64,000 nt of DNA. It comes from Pseudomonas sp. Os17. GTDB lineage: Bacteria; Pseudomonadota; Gammaproteobacteria; Pseudomonadales; Pseudomonadaceae. How positions within the stretch are numbered: the stretch's first letter is position 1; every line of letters begins with the position of its first letter. The stretch is from positions 6,388,001 to 6,452,000 of the forward strand of contig NZ_AP014627.1 of NCBI RefSeq assembly GCF_001547895.1, in the 5' to 3' direction. Under the pieces are notes generated by a model. That model searched no databases and was not told the origin of the DNA. It saw only the letters and a program-made list of their open reading frames with translations. This document shows positions 29,624 through 36,635 of this stretch, in pieces. Position numbers and translations under genes: made by a program.

Positions 29624-30420
29624 TGTTCCCGCAGCAATTGGCGGACCCGGCTCGACGCCGCCCGGTTCGCCGCCCCCAGCCGGCCGCTCAGGTCGACGCC
29701 CTTGGCCCGCACATCGACGATGGCCGCCAGCAGACACTCCTCGACCGCGACCCGATCCTCGGCCGTGGGCTGTTCGATCTGCCGCACCGACAGGCTTTCC
29801 CAGAGCAGGCCCAGGCCGGCGTAGCTGTCGATGTCATAGGCCATGGGCGGCACGCTGGCGGCCAGGGCTTCCAGTTCCTCGACACTGCGCAGGGTGACCC
29901 GCGCCGCCGAGGCCTTGCCCATGGCGTGCACCATCACCCCCGGGTCGCGCAGGGCGATCAGGCGGTTGGCCTGATACCCGTGGGCCAGAAAGGCTCCGGA
30001 CATGGCCTTGCCCACCAGCAGGGCAATCACCGGGTGTCCGGCCAGGCGGGCCCGGGCATAGCTGTCGGCGGCCGCGGCCAGGGCCTGATGAATGCCCAAG
30101 GCTTCTTCACGCCGGCCATAGGCCTGGCTCGGTACATCGACGATGGCGATCAGCGCCCGCTTGTGGGGCTGGTCGCGGTCGGCATCGATCACCTCATCCA
30201 CCGCCTTGGCCAGGCCCCAGCCTTCCAGCAGGCCGACCTCGCCCTGGCGGGCACGGGGAAAACGATTCTCCGGGTCGGCCACCACGGCGATAAAACGCAC
30301 CGGCTGCCCGGCCAGCTCGCCATCGGCCACCCGCAGCGACGGCGGCAGGCCGGTCAGCGGCGCGACGCCGCCACTCAAGGCGTTGAACCAGTTCAGGCCC
30401 CGCAACGAACACGCACTCAT
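29617..30420 (-). CDS. mdcE: Malonate decarboxylase gamma subunit
   Basis: MdcE with MdcD forms the carboxy-lyase that releases CO2 from malonyl-S-ACP. The 267-residue protein has a crotonase-like carboxyltransferase fold with RQGEVGLLEGWGLAKAVDE (near 58) and IALLVGKAMSGAFLAHGYQA (near 130). Its ATG overlaps the mdcD stop as ATGA. Confidence 0.94.
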   Translation of the reverse strand: MSACSLRGLNWFNALSGGVAPLTGLPPSLRVADGELAGQPVRFIAVVADPENRFPRARQGEVGLLEGWGLAKAVDEVIDADRDQPHKRALIAIVDVPSQAYGRREEALGIHQALAAAADSYARARLAGHPVIALLVGKAMSGAFLAHGYQANRLIALRDPGVMVHAMGKASAARVTLRSVEELEALAASVPPMAYDIDSYAGLGLLWESLSVRQIEQPTAEDRVAVEECLLAAIVDVRAKGVDLSGRLGAANRAASSRVRQLLREQW

Positions 30421-31268
30421 GAGCGGTCTCCTTGATACAGATCGCGAACCGTCGCCGCATCGATTTGCGGCCCAGTGTCCAGACGAGCCAGACGTTGCAG
30501 GTAGTGTTCGGCCTCGCGGCTGCGTTGCCGTTGCGGCAAGCCGAGGGCCAGCAGTTCGCGGACCTGGGCCTGGATCTGCGCCACATCGTCGGCCACATAC
30601 CGGTCCACCAGGCCACTGGCGAAACGCTGCTCGCCGCCGGTCAGGCTCCAGATGAACGGCCGGTCCCGGGAGTCGTATTCCTCAAGCCCGGCCTCCTGTT
30701 CGATCACCTGCGGGCCGTTGAGCCCCAGGCGCGCTTCCTGGGTGACCAGCAGATAACTGCACAGCCCGGCGGCAATCGACATGCCGCCAAAGCAGCCGAC
30801 GCTGCCGGCCACCACGCCGATCACCGGCTGGTACTGGCGCAGGTCGACAATCGCCGCATGGATGTCGGCAATCGCCGCCAGCCCCAGGTTGGCTTCCTGC
30901 AAGCGCACGCCACCGGTTTCCAGCAGCAGCACGGCGCGGGTCGGGGTGCCGTTGCGGTTGTCCTCGGCGGCCAGTTCCAGGGCCCCGGCGATCTTCGCCC
31001 CGCCCACTTCACCCAGGCTGCCGCCCTGGAAGGCGCCTTCGATGGCGGCCACCACCACCGGCAGGCCGTCGATGCTGCCCTTGGCGATCACCACCCCGTC
31101 ATCGGCCTGGGGCACCACGCCCTGGCGCGCCAGCCACGGCGACATGACCCGCTGGAACGGGTCCAGCAGCTCACGGAAACTGCCGGCATCCAGCAAGGCC
31201 CGAGCGCGCTGCCGAGCACCCAGCTCGACGAAGCTGTGCTTGTTCAATAAACGTGCGCTGTCAGTCAT
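30417..31268 (-). CDS. mdcD: Malonate decarboxylase beta subunit
   Basis: The 283-residue partner of MdcE. It contains EGAFQGGSLGEVGGAKIAGA (near 81) and the oxyanion-hole region GSVGCFGGMSIAAGLCSYLL (near 144), typical of acyl-CoA carboxyltransferases. The start at 31268 overlaps the end of mdcC by 8 bp. Confidence 0.94.
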   Translation of the reverse strand: MTDSARLLNKHSFVELGARQRARALLDAGSFRELLDPFQRVMSPWLARQGVVPQADDGVVIAKGSIDGLPVVVAAIEGAFQGGSLGEVGGAKIAGALELAAEDNRNGTPTRAVLLLETGGVRLQEANLGLAAIADIHAAIVDLRQYQPVIGVVAGSVGCFGGMSIAAGLCSYLLVTQEARLGLNGPQVIEQEAGLEEYDSRDRPFIWSLTGGEQRFASGLVDRYVADDVAQIQAQVRELLALGLPQRQRSREAEHYLQRLARLDTGPQIDAATVRDLYQGDRS

Positions 31269-31560
31269 GGCCGATCTCCTCGAAGCCCTGTTCCAGGCGC
31301 AGGCGCACCACCCCCGGGGTGGCGCCGAAATCATGGATATCGATCAGCAGCGCCGGCGGTGTCTGGCCGTCGAACATGCGCTCGAACAGGTGCTGCCAGC
31401 GCGCGGCGCTGCCATTGACCGAGGTCTGCACCTGGATGGTCAGTTTGCCGGGCTGCCCCGGCTCCAGCAGCACTTCCAGGTCGCCGGAGCCGACACAGCC
31501 CACCAGGGCGCGGCCACGACCGGGCTGGCCGGCGGGAAATTCAAAGGACAAGGTTTCCAT
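31261..31560 (-). CDS. mdcC: Malonate decarboxylase acyl carrier protein (delta)
   Basis: The 99-residue acyl carrier subunit carries malonyl and acetyl groups on its prosthetic group. The attachment serine is Ser25 in CVGSGDLEVLLEP. It overlaps mdcB by one base and mdcD by 8, a sign of tight translational coupling. Confidence 0.94.
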   Translation of the reverse strand: METLSFEFPAGQPGRGRALVGCVGSGDLEVLLEPGQPGKLTIQVQTSVNGSAARWQHLFERMFDGQTPPALLIDIHDFGATPGVVRLRLEQGFEEIGHD

Positions 31561-32435
31561 CAGTTCGCTCCCGGGTGAAAGGCGTCGGCGGATTCGATCC
31601 GGTCCAGCAGCAGGCTGGCCGCCAGCAAGTCGGCGGCACCGCCGGGCGAGGCATTCAAGGTCAACAGTTGCAGGTCCAGTTCGTGCAGGCGGCGGCGCCC
31701 GGCGAGGCTGGCGCTGCCACCGGCATCGAGCACCGCCTGGGCGCCCTGTTGCATGGCCAGCAGGCCTTGTTCACCGGCGCGGTAGAGCACGCAGGTGTCG
31801 GCCAGCCGGCTCATGATCGCCAGCAAGGCATCGAGTCGGGCGTTCTGTTCGCCATGGCCCTGGGCACGGCTGCGCTTGAGCTGCGGCAACCCCCATTGCA
31901 GCACCGCGGGAAAGCCCTGCTGGGCTTCTTCCCGAGCGCCACGCACGCCGTAGCGCAGCGCCACCTGGGCGCCGTGGCTCAGGGGCCGTGGGGCATAGCG
32001 ATCCTCCAGCAGGGCCAGGCGCGCGGCCCGCAGCGCGACACTGCCGGCACGGGTGGATCGCGGCTCCAGCGCGGCGGCGGCCACCAGCAGGCCCAGGGCC
32101 CAGATCGCCCCACGGTGAGTGTTCACCCCGCCGGTGGTGGTCAGCATGGCTCGCTCGCCTTCACGACCGATGCGCCCCAGGGCTTCGCGCAGGGGCAGGC
32201 CGACGGCGCCGAATGCCAGCGCCGCCTCGGCCATTTCCTTGAACGCCGGCCACAGGGCCAGGGCCGAAGCGTGCATCAGGCCCAGGTGCAGGTCGCTGTG
32301 GGCGCCATTGCCACGGCGGTCCACCAGGGCCGGCTTGGGCGACAGGTCGGCCTCGTCGATCAGCGCGTCCACCGCCAGGTCCGCCAGGCGCTCGGCCAGG
32401 CTCAGGGGTTGTGATTGCAGGTTGAGTGCGTGCAT
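31560..32435 (-). CDS. mdcB: Triphosphoribosyl-dephospho-CoA synthase
   Basis: MdcB makes the prosthetic-group precursor from dephospho-CoA and ATP. The 291-residue CitG-like protein has [17 protein letters not shown] (near 32) and [14 protein letters not shown] (near 96). ATG 32435 shares a base with the mdcA stop (TAATG). Confidence 0.93.
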   Translation of the reverse strand: MHALNLQSQPLSLAERLADLAVDALIDEADLSPKPALVDRRGNGAHSDLHLGLMHASALALWPAFKEMAEAALAFGAVGLPLREALGRIGREGERAMLTTTGGVNTHRGAIWALGLLVAAAALEPRSTRAGSVALRAARLALLEDRYAPRPLSHGAQVALRYGVRGAREEAQQGFPAVLQWGLPQLKRSRAQGHGEQNARLDALLAIMSRLADTCVLYRAGEQGLLAMQQGAQAVLDAGGSASLAGRRRLHELDLQLLTLNASPGGAADLLAASLLLDRIESADAFHPGAN

Positions 32436-34111
32436 TACCAGCTCCTGAACTTGGCGGGTGGGTTGTACAAGCCACCGGACCACTGCACCAGATCGGCGAC
32501 GCTTTTCGCCGCCAGCAGCTCGCGGCTGGCATCGGTGCGGCGGATGCCCAGGTCTTCGGGCAAGGCGATCAGGCCTTCACGGCGCATGCGCGCGGTGTCC
32601 TTGGGGTTGTGCCGCAGGCCGATGGCAGTGACTCCGGCCACGGCGGCGATCATCGCCTGGCGCTCTTCCAGGGAGCGGGCCTTGTACAGGTAGGCGATGC
32701 CCTCCTCGGTCAGCAGGTGGGTGACGTCGTCGCCGTAGATCATGATCGGCGCCAGCGGCATGCCGCTCTTGCGCGCCACGTCCACCGCGTCCAGGGTCTC
32801 GACGAAGGTCGGTTTGCCGCCTTCCTGGAAGGTTTCCACCATCTGCACCACCAGCTTCTTGCCGCGTTCGAGCATGGCCTGGGGCGCATCGCTTTGATCC
32901 TGGCGCATATCCAGCCAGGCCGGAGTGCCGTGGCGGCGCCCGCGCGGGTCGTGGCCCATGTTCGGCGCACCGCCGAAACCGGCCAGGCGGCCGCGGGTCA
33001 CGGTGGAAGAATGGCCATCGCCATCCACCTGCAAGGTGGCGCCGATAAACAGATCCACCGCGTACTGCCCGGCCAGTTGGCAGAACATCCGGTTGGAACG
33101 CAGCGAGCCATCGCGGCCGGTGAAGAACACGTCCGGGCGCGCGGCGATGTAGTTCTCCATGCCCAATTCGGTACCGAAGCAATGCACGCTGTCCACCCAG
33201 CCGCTTTCGATGGCCGGGATCAGGGTCGGGTGGGGATTGAGGGTCCAGTTGCGGCAGATCTTGCCCTTGAGCCCCAGGGATTCGCCGTAGGTGGGCAGGA
33301 TCAGCTCGATGGCCGCGGTGTTGAAACCGATGCCGTGGTTCAGCGACTGTACGTTGTGTTTTTCGTAGATGCCGCGAATCGCCATCATCGCCATCAACAC
33401 GTGCACCGGCTTGATATGGCGCGGGTCACGGGTGAACAGCGGCTCGATGTAGAACGGCTTGTCGGCCACCACCACGAAATCCACCCAGGACGCGGGAATG
33501 TCGACCCGGGGCAGCTCGCTGACGTCGTCCACCAACTGGTTGACCTGGACGATGACAATGCCGTCGCTGAAGGCCGCCGGCTCGATCAGCGCCGGGGTGT
33601 CCTCGGTACTGGGGCCGGTGTAGATGTTGCCGGCGCGGTCGGCCATGAAGCCGGCGGACAGCACCACATTGGGGATCAGGTCCACCACCAGCCGCGCATA
33701 GAGCTCGATGTAGGTGTGGATGGCGCCGATTTCCAGCAGCCCGTCTTCCAGCAACTGGCTGATGCGCAGGCTCTGGGTGCCGGCGAAGGAGAAGTCCAGC
33801 TTGCGGGCGATGCCGCGCTCGAACAGGTCCAGGTGCTCGGAGCGGCCGACGCTGGGCATGATCATGTGCAGGTCATGCAGCTTGGCCGGGTCGGCCTTGG
33901 CCAGGGAGCGGGAGAGAAAGTCCGCCTGCTTCTGGTTGTTGCCCTCCAGCACCACCCGGTCGCCGGGCAGGATCAGAGCCTCCAGCGCCGCGACGATCTT
34001 GTCGGTCGGCAACACCACGCCATCGGCGAGGGCCCGCACCTGCTCGAGGCGCCGCTGCTTTTCGCTGCGCCGCCGCGACCAGCGCGCGTCGGGGGAAATT
34101 ATTGTTGTCAT
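32435..34111 (-). CDS. mdcA: Malonate decarboxylase alpha subunit (acetyl-S-ACP:malonate ACP transferase)
   Basis: MdcA swaps the acetyl group of the acyl carrier for malonate, the first catalytic step. The 558-residue protein shows [17 protein letters not shown] near 51 and the CoA-transferase-like segment [17 protein letters not shown] near 256. I start at ATG 34111, with GGAG six bases upstream; GTG 34117 lies inside that site. It heads the mdcABCDEGH-madLM operon. Confidence 0.95.
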   Translation of the reverse strand: MTTIISPDARWSRRRSEKQRRLEQVRALADGVVLPTDKIVAALEALILPGDRVVLEGNNQKQADFLSRSLAKADPAKLHDLHMIMPSVGRSEHLDLFERGIARKLDFSFAGTQSLRISQLLEDGLLEIGAIHTYIELYARLVVDLIPNVVLSAGFMADRAGNIYTGPSTEDTPALIEPAAFSDGIVIVQVNQLVDDVSELPRVDIPASWVDFVVVADKPFYIEPLFTRDPRHIKPVHVLMAMMAIRGIYEKHNVQSLNHGIGFNTAAIELILPTYGESLGLKGKICRNWTLNPHPTLIPAIESGWVDSVHCFGTELGMENYIAARPDVFFTGRDGSLRSNRMFCQLAGQYAVDLFIGATLQVDGDGHSSTVTRGRLAGFGGAPNMGHDPRGRRHGTPAWLDMRQDQSDAPQAMLERGKKLVVQMVETFQEGGKPTFVETLDAVDVARKSGMPLAPIMIYGDDVTHLLTEEGIAYLYKARSLEERQAMIAAVAGVTAIGLRHNPKDTARMRREGLIALPEDLGIRRTDASRELLAAKSVADLVQWSGGLYNPPAKFRSW

Positions 34112-34354
34112 GCTCACTCCACGGGTTCGCTGTCGTGGCAGTCACCTTAGGAGTGAAAACGGGGGGCATCAATCAAGCGCGGCGTTGGATCGTTACGCTG
34201 AGGGTAATGATTGAATCGAAGGCCGGCTGTAGGTAATGGCAACACATTGGCGGTTGTTGCAGCGCAGGGGGAACCGCATAGTTGCCCGGTCGCCGATGCA
34301 TCGGCGGCCGATCTTAGCCGGTCGAGCCTGTTCACGGACGCACAAGCGCTTGCC
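34112..34354 (-). promoter_or_regulatory. mdcA promoter region with inverted repeat
   Basis: TCAATCA (34169-34175) and TGATTGA (34208-34214) are exact inverted repeats 32 bp apart. Their distance from the mdcA start fits LysR-type activator sites, so MdcR binding is inferred. No strong -10/-35 pair was found on the minus strand, as expected for an activated promoter. Confidence 0.5.
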
Positions 34355-34360
34355 TATAAT
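34355..34360 (+). promoter_or_regulatory. -10 box of the structured leader
   Basis: A perfect TATAAT preceded by TGCC. A TTCACG-like -35 box at 34331-34336 is weak. Transcription would start near 34367. Confidence 0.6.
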
Positions 34361-34393
34361 GCCGGCGCTTTTTGCCGCCTGGCATTTTGCTAT

Positions 34394-34473
34394 GGCGGCT
34401 GTGCGCGGGACACCTTCGGGTGTGCCGGAGGTTCCGTGAATTCCTCTGGTCGGCTAACCCGCGTGCAGCTGCC
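34394..34473 (+). ncRNA. Three-way-junction leader RNA (C4-like)
   Basis: A 16-bp closing helix (34394-34409 with 34458-34473, three G-U pairs) encloses two hairpins: ACACC-TTCG-GGTGT (34410-34423) and CCGGAGG/CCTCTGG (34425-34449). All 16 closing positions pair. The architecture and the style GCGCGGG...CGGCTAACCCGCG remind me of the C4 antisense RNA of phages and of leaders before small Pseudomonas genes; the family name is from memory. It lies in the 5' leader of the gene at 34531. Confidence 0.65.
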
Positions 34474-34530
34474 ACCCTCTTTGTTTAGCCGCAAAAGGTA
34501 GTAGCTCCTCAAAAAACACGGAGGTGCGCT

Positions 34531-34791
34531 ATGTCTGATTTCATCCCGCTACACAGCAATCTCACCCCTACCCCAGTGTTCCACCTCGACCGCGACGCCC
34601 CGGCAGCGGACTTGCACGGCGGCGCGGTGCAGCGCATCAAGGCCTCGCGCGACCTGCTGCACAGCCTCAACTGCCTGAGCCTCAAAGGCGTCGACGAACG
34701 CGACCTGAACCACTTCGTCAACGCCGCCCACCTGCTGCTGCAAGACGGCTGCGATGCCCTGGACGCCTTGCAGTGGCGGCTGGAGGCGTAA
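34531..34791 (+). CDS. Small conserved Pseudomonas-type protein, function unknown
   Basis: The 86-residue product is soluble and probably helical, with LHGGAVQRIKASRDLLHSLN and a C-terminal LLLQDGCDALDALQ helix. Strong CGGAGG lies 7 bases before the ATG, and CTCC at 34505-34508 could pair with the GGAG of that site. It follows the structured leader RNA. The protein style recalls the DUF3077/DUF6124 group of small Pseudomonas proteins, but I cannot assign it. Confidence 0.7.
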   Translation: MSDFIPLHSNLTPTPVFHLDRDAPAADLHGGAVQRIKASRDLLHSLNCLSLKGVDERDLNHFVNAAHLLLQDGCDALDALQWRLEA

Positions 34792-34830
34792 AGACCTCGG
34801 TCAAACCTGCCCGGTTGGCCTCCTTGGGGG

Positions 34831-35064
34831 TCAACCGGCGGTCTGGTCTTGCTCCTGCGCGGGCTCGGACGAAGGGCCCATCCAGGTGCCATACAGCTTC
34901 TTGGTATTGATAAAGGCAAACAGCCCTACACCGAGGGCGAGCACCAGGAATCCCCAATAAGCCTGGTCATTCCATTGAAAAGCCACCCACGCCTTGTACA
35001 GAAAAAAACCGACAGCACCGGCTCCCGCAAGACCGAGCACCGAGATGAAAAACCAATAAATCAA
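34831..35064 (-). CDS. Small membrane protein or surviving C-terminal fragment
   Basis: The 77-residue frame encodes two hydrophobic segments (about 3-23 and 37-55) and a polar tail SSEPAQEQDQTAG. The codon choice looks genuine. The only available start is TTG 35064 with a poor ribosome binding site, and the frame overlaps the preceding damaged gene. It may be the end of a larger membrane protein joined to foreign DNA at about 35065, or an orphan immunity protein. Confidence 0.45.
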   Translation of the reverse strand: MIYWFFISVLGLAGAGAVGFFLYKAWVAFQWNDQAYWGFLVLALGVGLFAFINTKKLYGTWMGPSSEPAQEQDQTAG

Positions 35065-35308
35065 ACGTTCCGGTGGCGATTTCCAGGCACAGTTGTCCTT
35101 TGGCCAGGCCGGCGCTGTCCCAGACGTGCAACACGCTGCTGCACAGTTCCCGCTCCAGGGGTTCCTGCTCGCCCTTGAGCGGGCTGCCGGCCCGATCCAG
35201 CAGCACCAGCTTCTGGCTCTCGGGGTGATCCTTGCCGATCACCTGGACGATCAGTTTGCCGACTTCGCAGGCCGGGCCCGGGCTCAGGCTACCGATGGGG
35301 GCGCTCAT
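34967..35308 (-). pseudogene. Truncated T6SS-associated protein
   Basis: The first 80 or so residues look genuine (GKLIVQVIGKDHPESQKLVL, LERELCSSVLHVWDSAG, QLCLEIAT). After about residue 81 the frame runs through the membrane-protein coding region in another frame and turns cysteine/arginine-rich. It starts by an ATGA overlap with the gene upstream, so it belonged to the operon. I read it as an N-terminal remnant of a longer protein cut by a deletion or recombination at about 35065. The full-length family is not recognised. Confidence 0.55.
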
Positions 35309-35727
35309 GTCAGTGACTCCTTGTCTTGCCAATGCCGACGTAACAGTTCCAGGCGGTCCTCATTGCTGGTGTGTGAAGCCAGACACGGCAGGTCGTGGTG
35401 GGCATAGCGCAGCCGCAGGTCGAGAAAACGCTGCAGTTCCTCGGCCTGGACGAAGCCCAGATCCATACCCTGCTCCAGGTACTCACTCGCCTGGGTGAAT
35501 GACAGGCCGTGCTGCAGCTTCCACCATTGATAACTGCATGGGCGTGCCGCCCTTGTGCTTCTGGCATAGCTCCACCAGAGGCAGGTGTTCCTTGAGGCGT
35601 TGTTGTAGAAGCGCCCCGACAACAGTGACGCCGGAGCTAGCGATTCAATCTGGCTTTTCAGGCGATTGGCGTTGCTGTTCAAGATTCTTTTTTTGTTCGA
35701 TATCGATGAGTCGAGTGGTAGGGCCAT
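35305..35727 (-). pseudogene. T6SS-operon gene with two compensating frameshifts
   Basis: The open frame looks genuine at its 3' half (HGLSFTQASEYLEQGMDLGF, FLDLRLRYAHHDLP) and around NRLKSQIESLAPASLL. Between about 35531 and 35600 it becomes Trp/Cys/Arg-rich with rare codons. There a different frame reads LKEHLPLVELCQKHKGGTPM with normal codon use. One shift out and one shift back would explain this. It overlaps the end of the upstream gene by 83 bp, and its true start is unclear. The family is not recognised; it is translationally coupled to the next remnant. Confidence 0.6.
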
Positions 35728-36631
35728 TTGGCTTTAAACGTTCCATCACCAATTTTGGCCAGAGCTTACGACTGCGGCGTTTGGCGACGCTGTAGGTGAA
35801 CTCCTGAATGGTATTCATAGGACTAAACAATATGCCCATTATTAATAGGTAGAAATCCGCAAAATCCAGAAAATTTTTACCACCGTTTCTTTTGTACTCA
35901 GTAAAAATTCGCTCCCACGTATTTTTGAAAAGCTTCGTTCCACTTCCAGAAATCTCCAGCTGACTTTTAATAAATACATCAGACTCGCTATGTCTACCAT
36001 GCTCATCAAACCATGGTCCATTATTCATGTATGCACGCAGATACTCCCAAGAGCTTTCCTGCAATTCAAGGCTTTTACCCATAGGTAATCCTAGGCTTAG
36101 CATCAACTGTTTTTCCGGATGACAAAAACATTGAACTAAAATCTCCAACGAGGCATGACGCATGTCTCCGGTATAAGGTCCCATCATCTGAAATTGGTAT
36201 GCAACCGCAGCTATACCATCCCAAGGAGTATGAAATAATTCGTCATCGTGCTGAAAGTAGACTTCACGAGTACGTCGATTGAAAAGTATAGGGGGTGGCA
36301 CAGAGCGGAGTACTTCCCAAAGAAAAGGCACGATGAATAGAGAAATCGCGAGCAAGAGCACTTCCAGTGCAGGCTGATATCTGCCATTCCATAAAAAATA
36401 CGCAGATATACATAAAAACATCAACCCAGACATTCCACCCAACATACCTGTCAACATCCCTTTATATGAGCCCCCTCCACTGGCAACTTCTAAATAAATT
36501 TCATTATGCTCCTCAATATCGAGCAAATTCATGGGCGACCTGCCTGTGGATCTATCCGAATACAAAATCGCACTACTATTTTTCCCGCTCAACTTGTCCC
36601 CTAACAACTTTATAAGTTTTCCTTTAGTCAT
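35645..36631 (-). CDS. DUF6708-like membrane protein, probable T6SS immunity protein
   Basis: The 328-residue protein has two adjacent hydrophobic segments (about residues 65-85 and 90-112) and a soluble C-terminal part of about 210 residues. It starts 4 bp after the effector stop, and its DNA is clearly AT-rich (22 G+C in the 60 bases at 36361-36420). Two-helix inner-membrane proteins next to VasX-like toxins usually protect the producer; immunity is inferred from that context. The DUF6708 name is from memory. Confidence 0.65.
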   Translation of the reverse strand: MTKGKLIKLLGDKLSGKNSSAILYSDRSTGRSPMNLLDIEEHNEIYLEVASGGGSYKGMLTGMLGGMSGLMFLCISAYFLWNGRYQPALEVLLLAISLFIVPFLWEVLRSVPPPILFNRRTREVYFQHDDELFHTPWDGIAAVAYQFQMMGPYTGDMRHASLEILVQCFCHPEKQLMLSLGLPMGKSLELQESSWEYLRAYMNNGPWFDEHGRHSESDVFIKSQLEISGSGTKLFKNTWERIFTEYKRNGGKNFLDFADFYLLIMGILFSPMNTIQEFTYSVAKRRSRKLWPKLVMERLKPNGPTTRLIDIEQKKNLEQQRQSPEKPD

Positions 36632-36635
36632 AATT

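Noticed and set aside
32426..34150. 574-codon plus-strand open frame over mdcA
   Set aside because: Antisense mirror of mdcA; no family motif and no ribosome binding site.
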